From a bacterium (GTDB taxonomy: Bacteria; Fidelibacterota; UBA2242), in the NCBI GenBank assembly GCA_018895675.1, contig JAHIOG010000313.1, positions 1 to 6,184 on the forward strand: a DNA stretch of 6,184 nucleotides, given 5' to 3'. A program made the translations under genes and the position numbers. Numbering within the stretch: position 1 is the first letter of the stretch; every line of letters starts with the position of its first letter. The notes under the pieces were generated by a model that saw only the letters and a list, made by a program, of their open reading frames with translations, was not told where the DNA came from and made no database searches. Of this stretch, positions 1 to 3,409 are shown piece by piece.

Positions 1-1
1 C

Positions 2-241
2 AGCATCCAAAATGCTTTTAGAAGCGCTATTCAAAAGGCAAAAATTACTAAGTCCGTATCTGTTCGTCATCTCAGACATGCTTATGCTGTTCATTTACTT
101 GAAGCCGGTGTAGAGTTTCGTTTCGTACAAGAATATCTCGGCCATTCCGATCCCCGAACCACCATGATTTATACCAGTCTTATTAACAAATCTCTTGTTA
201 ATCCCGTTCGCCTTATTAATAAAGTCATGGCCGATCTTTGA
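2..241 (+). CDS. Tyrosine recombinase/integrase of an IS91-type element, C-terminal part (5' end outside window)
   Basis: The reading frame is open from the window edge to TGA at 239-241, giving 79 residues. It is the C-terminal catalytic part of a tyrosine recombinase, an enzyme family that cuts and rejoins DNA through a covalent phosphotyrosine. Visible motifs, counting from the first complete codon: RHLRHAYAVHLLEAG (residues 22-36, Arg25 as the box II arginine), YLGHSD (45-50) and TTMIYT (53-58, Tyr57 as nucleophile). The box II position that is usually His (HxxR) is Arg22 here. A recombinase of this type often precedes the transposase in IS91-family elements, and the stop codon overlaps the TTG start of the downstream transposase (TTGA at 238-241), so the two were probably translationally coupled. 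Family assignment is secure. Its role in IS91 transposition is not established, and its being active is only inferred. Confidence 0.9.
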   Translation, partial: SIQNAFRSAIQKAKITKSVSVRHLRHAYAVHLLEAGVEFRFVQEYLGHSDPRTTMIYTSLINKSLVNPVRLINKVMADL

Positions 242-672
242 CGACTCTGGCTGACATTTTTCAACAGCACGGCGCTGAATATCTTGAACGCTATGGCGCT
301 GTTATGCCGCTCTATCAGAAAAAAGCCATCCGCGATATTCTGAGCTGCCGCACTGCTCATCTCGGCGGCCATACCTGGTTTTGTGAAGACTGTCAGGAAT
401 TCCACTACAACTACCACTCCTGCAAAAACAGAAATTGTCCTCAGTGTCAAAATGAAAGATGTGAAGAATGGCTGGAAAAACAGACTGAAAAACTTTTGCC
501 TGTCGAGTATTTCATGGCAACTTTTACGCTTCCTGAAAAGTTAAGATCAATCGTTCGCAAGCGCCAAAAAGAATGTTACAACATCATGTTTCAATCTTCT
601 GCCAACAGTCTGAGGAAATTAGCCCTGGATAAACGCTTTATTGGTGGCAAAATCGGAATGGCGAGTGTTCTG

Positions 673-694
673 CCCCGCAGGGATGCCTTTGGCA
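673..694 (-). repeat. Double-hairpin micro-element, copy A (22 nt), in the transposase gene
   Basis: Read on the minus strand, this unit is two consecutive 11-nt hairpins: TGCC-AAA-GGCA, then TCCC-TGC-GGGG (closing pair T-G wobble). Its length and position come from the host gene: removing exactly 22 nt restores the frame and the family motif VLQTW. The flanks are TTCTG and CAGAC on the plus strand. It matches copy C at 20 of 24 positions including the outer TG/CA flanks. There is no target duplication beyond a one-base ambiguity of register. Confidence 0.85.
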
Positions 695-1136
695 CAGACA
701 TGGTCTCGGCCGCTGGCTTTCCATCCTCATATTCACTTTATCATTCCCGGCATCGCCATTTCTGATCATAATCAAAAAATCACCTTCTCTAAAGAGGGTT
801 TCCTCATGCGGGTTGAACCGCTGTCCATAATCTTTAAGGCTATGTTCAGGGATGCCGTCAAAAATGCCGGTTTATTCAAACTTGTGCCGATCGAAGTCTG
901 GCAGCAGGATTGGGTCGTGCATATTGAGTCAGTTGGAAATGGTGAAAACGCTCTGAAATATCTCGCTCCATATATTTTCCGAATTGCGATCTCCAACTCA
1001 AATATCCTGAAATGCGTGAATGGTTACGTCACCTTCCGCTATAAAGATTCAGCCTCAGGCCATACTAAAACCATGACAGTAACGGCAATGGAGTTTATGC
1101 GCCGCTACCTCCAACATGTCCTGCCGAAAGGTTTTC

Positions 1137-1159
1137 CGTCAAAGGCCGGACTGTAAGTC
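1137..1159 (+). repeat. Double-hairpin micro-element, copy D (23 nt), in the transposase gene
   Basis: Read on the plus strand: hairpin 1 is CGTC-AAA-GGC(C)G with one bulged C and one T-G wobble; hairpin 2 is GACT-GTA-AGTC. It is the most diverged copy in primary sequence, sharing the CAAAGGC core and CTG, but it keeps the two-hairpin layout with a different second stem. Removing 23 nt rejoins GF-QKVRYFGF of the IS91 transposase; left in place it brings a TAA stop (1154-1156). The register is ambiguous by one base (1136-1158 is equivalent). Confidence 0.78.
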
Positions 1160-1395
1160 AGAAGGTCCGCTACTTCGGCTTCCTGCATCCTAAAAATAAA
1201 ACCCTCCTGAATACCCTGCGGCTGTTGCTATGTTGTAATATTCAGGTCAATAAAGCAGTTATATCCCGGCCCTTTGGCTTTAAATGTCCCGCTTGTGGGA
1301 AAGATATGATTCTGATTGATAAAACCATGCGCCAAAGAGCGCCACCGCTGGCTGTATTGCTTGCAAATGTCAGAAAGGTATCAAGTTTATGTTAA

Positions 1396-1598
1396 ACCGC
1401 ATATGGCGACAAGGAATAGTACATGCAAAATTCGGAATCTTATGAGTATCATGCCAATTTTCTTAAAGAATGCTGCAAGATACCCAATGGAAAATAACAT
1501 TTATGAGTAAAACGACCACAAAATACTGAACATTCCACCTTTTTTTCACCAACTATCAGAATAACTCAAAGCCATGCAAAATCCAGTTAGGGGGCTTA
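1396..1598. other. Non-coding stretch between transposase and attC; probable IS91 end and start of a truncated third cassette
   Basis: I see no credible gene here. Short open frames exist but have no recognisable motif or convincing ribosome-binding site. If the attC at 1599-1737 is read correctly, DNA left of about 1626 on the minus strand is the 5' end of a third cassette (starting TTAGAC or TTGGAC after removing copy B). Its first bases hold a purine-rich stretch (AAAAAAAGGTGG, minus strand, 1535-1546) and then ATG at 1531-1533, but that frame stops after about ten codons. This fits a cassette gene cut off by the IS91 element. Confidence 0.4.
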
Positions 1599-1601
1599 GT
1601 C

Positions 1602-1623
1602 TCCCAAAGGGACTCCCACGGAG
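1602..1623 (+). repeat. Double-hairpin micro-element, copy B (22 nt), in an attC core
   Basis: Read on the plus strand: TCCC-AAA-GGGA followed directly by CTCC-CAC-GGAG, two perfect 4-bp stems with 3-nt loops, 22 nt in total. It splits the outer core of the attC site at 1599-1737. Removing 22 nt gives GTCCAAC or GTCTAAC, depending on register; both fit the RYYYAAC consensus exactly. It lies in the opposite orientation to copy C, 13 nt away. Confidence 0.8.
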
Positions 1624-1636
1624 CAACCCCTGCTTG

Positions 1637-1658
1637 CCTCAAAGAGATGCCTTTGGCA
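1637..1658 (-). repeat. Double-hairpin micro-element, copy C (22 nt), in an attC arm
   Basis: Read on the minus strand: TGCC-AAA-GGCA, then TCTC-TTT-GAGG (closing pair T-G wobble). The first hairpin is identical to that of copy A; the second has different bases but the same pairing. It is inserted in the left arm of the attC at 1599-1737. Its removal joins GCTTG to CACTCTGACATC, which then mirrors the right arm. The flanks TG and CA are the same as at copy A. Confidence 0.82.
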
Positions 1659-1731
1659 CACTCTGACATCGCTGGTCATCAGCAAAAAAAGATTAAACTT
1701 ATATGATGATGTCAGGTGCGAAGCAGATTCG

Positions 1732-2241
1732 TTATGCCTTTTGATTTTCTTTTGAATATTGCCACATTGCACGATCCAAAACCCGCATTGCCACAGCAGT
1801 TCTATTTGCGACATCACGGCAAAACTCAACATACGGCCACCAAAAAGAAAACTTATACTGATTCGGGACATCCAAGCCCGATGACCAGAGTGCCCGAAAA
1901 TCTAGAATCGGATATTGGTCTTTATGAAACAAATGGAGTATTACTGAGGCTGTAGGCCAAGATACCCCATCAATAATTGTAAGTATTTTAATCCTCGATC
2001 TTTCGTCTTTTGCTGAGAATGCAAACGATGTTACTTCTTTAATATATTCGTGTGTATTTTTCTCAACATGCCTCGCACTCCTTGGCGCTTTCCATTTAGC
2101 AACTAATCGTAGTTGATCCTTCGTGAGGCAACCTTTTTCTTCGATTTGACTCCGTAGTTCCAGAAGCTCTTCTTCCTCTCGTGGGTATTTGTACCTATTT
2201 GCTATATTTGTAATTTGAGATTCATCGAACCTGAGTTTCAC
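1732..2241 (-). CDS. Integron-cassette protein with helix-hairpin-helix DNA-glycosylase-like segment, function unknown
   Basis: This encodes 169 residues from GTG at 2241-2239. I chose this start because AAGGAA lies 7 nt upstream and because longer versions would translate through the attC site of the preceding cassette. The N-terminal half is charged and probably helical (EEEELLELRSQIEEKG, residues 22-37). Residues 84-118 (IKILTIIDGVSWPTASVIL, then YPILDFRALW) resemble the hairpin and following segment of the HhH-GPD base-excision glycosylase fold, where G-V-x-x-x-T-A contacts DNA and a later Asp (here Asp114) is catalytic. The lysine of bifunctional enzymes is not evident. The C-terminal half is rich in Trp, Phe and Tyr (FSFWWPYVEF, MWQYSKENQ). 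The TAA stop lies inside the attC R'' core, as is common for cassette genes. The coding call is firm; the glycosylase link is inference from motif shape, and enzymatic activity is unproven. Confidence 0.85.
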   Translation of the reverse strand: MKLRFDESQITNIANRYKYPREEEELLELRSQIEEKGCLTKDQLRLVAKWKAPRSARHVEKNTHEYIKEVTSFAFSAKDERSRIKILTIIDGVSWPTASVILHLFHKDQYPILDFRALWSSGLDVPNQYKFSFWWPYVEFCRDVANRTAVAMRVLDRAMWQYSKENQKA

Positions 2242-2262
2242 GCTACTGTTCCTTTTTTTGAG

Positions 2263-2386
2263 GCATAACGCAAGGCTGTGCGGCGCGGCGAGCGAAAGAT
2301 ACATTGATCGAAGACTGGACGTTCTGAGCTTATTCATCATAAAAATCATGCAGCGCTCGCCGCGTCCGCACCAGCCAATGTTAGGC
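2263..2386 (-). other. attC: attC recombination site (124 bp) of the exported-protein cassette
   Basis: Cassette orientation is minus: R'' is GCCTAAC (2386-2380) and R' is GTTATGC (2269-2263). The arms pair strongly: plus-strand 2270-2294 (GGCT, GTGCGG, CGCGGCGAGCG) against the complement of 2354-2379 (GGCTG, GTGCGG, ACGCGGCGAGCG). The R'' arm carries two extra bases relative to the other arm, matching the asymmetry that marks L'' in known attC sites and supporting minus orientation. The 59-nt terminal loop (2295-2353) is AT-richer and shows no strong structure. This site looks intact, with no micro-element in it. Confidence 0.88.
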
Positions 2387-2451
2387 CCTAAGTTTCTATT
2401 TCATCACAGAACTTACTGGCTGCATTGAAATACAACTTTGTGTTTGTAACC

Positions 2452-2474
2452 GAGCCTTCTTTGGCTTCTTTTTT
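2452..2474 (+). terminator. Weak hairpin plus T-run facing the plus strand
   Basis: GAGCC and GGCTT pair around a TTCTTT loop and are followed by CTTTTTT. On the plus strand this resembles a short rho-independent terminator, but no plus-strand gene ends here. On the minus strand the hairpin lies after the exported-protein gene but has no following T-run. It may block antisense transcription into the cassette, or may be chance. Confidence 0.25.
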
Positions 2475-2489
2475 AGACTCTGTGCTTCT

Positions 2490-3023
2490 TCATCGTAACT
2501 TTCCAAACCGCAGATTCACGGTAATACCGCCAAAGATCTGCTCCGTGTTAACGTTAGCATAAGCATATAAACCTAGTCCCAAAATACGGCCTATGTTTCC
2601 AAACAACTGGACTTCTATTGGCAGACCAAACGTGGGATCGATATCTTCTCTTCCAGCTCCAGTCCCGAAAAGATCAAGTCCATCACTTCGTGATCCTGTC
2701 ACTCTGGCAAACCCTACGGATACTGAAGCATGTCCTCCTCTACCTTGACTAGCAAGCCCGACAAGCAATCCAACGTCAAAGAATTCATCACCAAACAAGG
2801 AGGCTGAATTGGCTGTAGTGCGCAGGGTGAATAAAATCCTTTTGAATTGAATGCTCGCATTAGCACTTCCCGCTATGGAACCGAGTGTGCTGAGACCTAA
2901 GCCACCACTGAGCCAGAAGCGTGACTTACTCGTTTGTGATGTGGGTTGCGCACACACAGAGTTTATACCTGCAAAAACCAAAACTAAAATGAGACAAGTA
3001 AAAAAGCGGTAGATGCATGTCAT
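2490..3023 (-). CDS. Small exported protein, probably outer-membrane beta-barrel, function unknown
   Basis: This encodes 177 residues from ATG at 3023-3021, stopping with TGA at 2492-2490. GGTGA lies about 5 nt upstream of the ATG. A longer frame starting TTG at 3062 would translate the cassette core and delay the signal peptide, so it is rejected. Residues 1-26 form a classical signal peptide (hydrophobic FFTCLILVLVFAGI, likely cleavage after VCA before QPTSQ). The mature part of about 150 residues is rich in Gly, Ser and alternating hydrophobic residues, for example WLSGGLGLSTLGSI, VGLLVGLASQ, HASVSVGFARV and the final FGGITVNLRFG. This pattern is typical of short transmembrane beta-strands, but the last residue is Arg rather than an aromatic. 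The single Cys near the cleavage site is not in a lipobox. I recognise no named family. It lies alone in an integron cassette. Confidence 0.85.
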   Translation of the reverse strand: MTCIYRFFTCLILVLVFAGINSVCAQPTSQTSKSRFWLSGGLGLSTLGSIAGSANASIQFKRILFTLRTTANSASLFGDEFFDVGLLVGLASQGRGGHASVSVGFARVTGSRSDGLDLFGTGAGREDIDPTFGLPIEVQLFGNIGRILGLGLYAYANVNTEQIFGGITVNLRFGKLR

Positions 3024-3053
3024 GTTTATCACCACTTTCCTTCGTTTTAAAAA

Positions 3054-3060
3054 GCCTAAC
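3054..3060 (-). other. Cassette 5' core site GTTAGGC without a visible partner attC
   Basis: GTTAGGC on the minus strand fits GTTRRRY and is where the exported-protein cassette begins. To its right I found no second core in proper orientation and no paired arms, so it is not the R' end of a recognisable attC. It may be an attI site of an unknown integron type, a secondary insertion site, or an eroded attC. Confidence 0.6.
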
Positions 3061-3065
3061 AAGTT

Positions 3066-3093
3066 ATTCTATAGTTTTCCATATAACATTCAA
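3066..3093 (-). promoter_or_regulatory. Possible promoter for the cassettes
   Basis: On the minus strand, TTGAAT (3093-3088) and TAGAAT (3071-3066) are separated by 16 nt, resembling -35 and -10 boxes, and transcription would start near the first cassette boundary. The surrounding DNA is very AT-rich, so such matches occur easily, and the promoter code of the host is unknown. Confidence 0.25.
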
Positions 3094-3377
3094 ATATTAC
3101 TAAAATTTTATCGATTTTCAAGGATATTCTGTGCAAATCATATAAAATCTAACTGTATATCATTACACCTTGTTTAATATTAAGAACAGGCTAACCTATG
3201 ATTATATGACATAATTCACAATTTCAATGTTTCTCCTTAGACAAAACTTTTTTCGAGTTTTCTGCATGTAGAAAAAAATTGTTCTCTCTATAGACAAAAT
3301 TAGGGTCTTATAATTTGTTCCTTTGATCATTCTGATATAGTATAACCATTAATGATTCTATTTTCAAGTCCTAAAAC

Positions 3378-3397
3378 AAAAAATTCCCGTTAAGGAA
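3378..3397 (-). terminator. Weak candidate terminator after the surface-protein gene
   Basis: On the minus strand, just after the stop at 3412-3410, TTCC and GGAA (3397-3394 with 3387-3384) pair across a 6-nt loop and are followed by TTTTTT. Position and orientation are right for the upstream gene, but a stem of only 4 bp is weak. Confidence 0.3.
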
Positions 3398-3409
3398 GTT
3401 CCCATCAAA

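Larger units (their letters stand above)
238..1395 (+). pseudogene. IS91-family transposase, interrupted by two 22-23 nt insertions
   Basis: This is a rolling-circle (Y2, HUH) transposase acting on single-stranded DNA. Translation from TTG at 238 gives an N-terminal zinc-binding domain with Cys at residues 37, 49, 52, 62, 67 and 70. The frame shifts at about 673, continues in the next frame with the metal-binding HUH motif HPHIH (722-736) and the tyrosine pair YLAPY (959-973), stops at 1154-1156, and then continues in the original frame to TAA at 1393-1395, with a late CPACGKDM motif. Removing 673-694 rejoins VLQTWSRPLAFHPHIH; removing 1137-1159 rejoins HVLPKGFQKVRYFGF. Both are recognisable IS91 family motifs, and the repaired protein has 370 residues, a normal length. 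No other lesion is seen, so inactivation looks recent. TTG is the first start codon in this frame after a stop at 220-222. As written in DNA the gene is broken; whether RNA or the ribosome bypasses the insertions cannot be told. Confidence 0.92.
1..1527 (+). mobile_element. IS91-family insertion sequence, left part missing, right end uncertain
   Basis: The recombinase tail and the transposase in coupled order define an IS91-type element. The left end (terIS) is outside the window. The right end (oriIS) should lie shortly after 1395, but I could not identify a clear terminal hairpin. A GAAC tetranucleotide at 1528-1531 fits the target preference known for this family and is used here only as a provisional boundary. 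IS91 elements make no target duplication, so none is expected. The element sits at the downstream side of the cassette array and may have truncated a third cassette. Confidence 0.55.
1599..1737 (-). other. attC: attC recombination site of the HhH-protein cassette, disrupted by two micro-elements
   Basis: In cassette (minus) orientation, R'' is GCATAAC (1737-1731) and contains the TAA stop of the upstream gene. The stem CTGACATC (1663-1670) pairs with GATGTCAG (1708-1715) around a 37-nt loop. After removing copies B and C, the left arm reads CTGCTT-GCAC-T-CTGACATC and the complement of the right arm reads CTGCTT-C-GCAC-CTGACATC. The R'' side thus has one extra C on the cassette top strand, that is an extra G on the bottom strand, as is typical for attC L''. 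The outer core becomes GTCCAAC or GTCTAAC (R' on the minus strand GTTRRRY). The corrected length is 95 bp, in the usual attC range. As it stands the arm is interrupted by 44 nt of insertions, so recombination is probably impaired. Confidence 0.75.
1627..2268 (-). mobile_element. Integron gene cassette (HhH-like protein)
   Basis: The cassette begins on the minus strand at TTATGC (2268-2263), just after the G of the preceding attC core, and ends at the G opposite C1627. Its own R'' (GCATAAC, 1737-1731) is the exact complement of G+TTATGC at its start, as expected when the circular cassette forms a complete attC. It holds a single gene with only 21 nt between the cassette core and the GTG start, and its ribosome-binding site lies within that leader. 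It has no promoter of its own that I can see and probably relies on transcription from upstream. Confidence 0.75.
2269..3059 (-). mobile_element. Integron gene cassette (small exported protein)
   Basis: The cassette starts at TTAGGC (3059-3054, minus strand) and ends at the G of GTTATGC (2269). Its R'' core GCCTAAC (2386-2380) is the exact complement of G+TTAGGC at its start, the same self-match seen in the neighbouring cassette. It holds one gene (2490-3023), about 100 nt of 3' untranslated DNA with a small hairpin, and the attC. Confidence 0.75.
3061..3409. other. AT-rich intergenic region without a gene
   Basis: About 350 nt between the cassette array and the large surface-protein gene contain no credible open frame, RNA gene or repeat that I can see. 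The composition is strongly AT-rich compared with both neighbours. It could hold the cassette promoter or an attI-like site. No integron integrase gene is present here. Confidence 0.6.

Noticed and set aside
1321..1347. GC-rich inverted repeats in the transposase tail as a further micro-element
   Set aside because: Loops are not 3 nt, the AAA loop is absent, and the reading frame is continuous there, so no insertion is indicated.
1316..1510. Plus-strand open frame of 64 residues after the transposase
   Set aside because: It overlaps the transposase C-terminus in another frame, has no recognisable motif and no clear ribosome-binding site.
1583..1598. GTTAGGG near 1586 as another attC core
   Set aside because: No partner core or paired arms at a proper distance, and the last base does not fit GTTRRRY.
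1602..1658. The 57-nt inverted pair CCAAAGG...CCTTTGG as a single terminator, REP pair or MITE
   Set aside because: Each half is a complete 22-nt unit that also occurs singly in the transposase gene, and removing each half separately repairs the attC. Two independent small elements explain more than one 57-nt element.
1596..1871. Minus-strand open frame of 91 residues overlapping the end of the HhH-like gene
   Set aside because: It is in a different frame from the supported gene and runs through the micro-elements; no protein motif is visible.
1716..1955. Plus-strand open frame opposite the HhH-like cassette gene
   Set aside because: It is antisense to a better-supported gene, lacks motifs, and crosses the attC core.
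2242..2349. N-terminal extension of the HhH-like protein to an upstream ATG at 2349
   Set aside because: The extra residues would be translated from the attC stem-loop of the neighbouring cassette; the GTG at 2241 has a well-placed AAGGAA.
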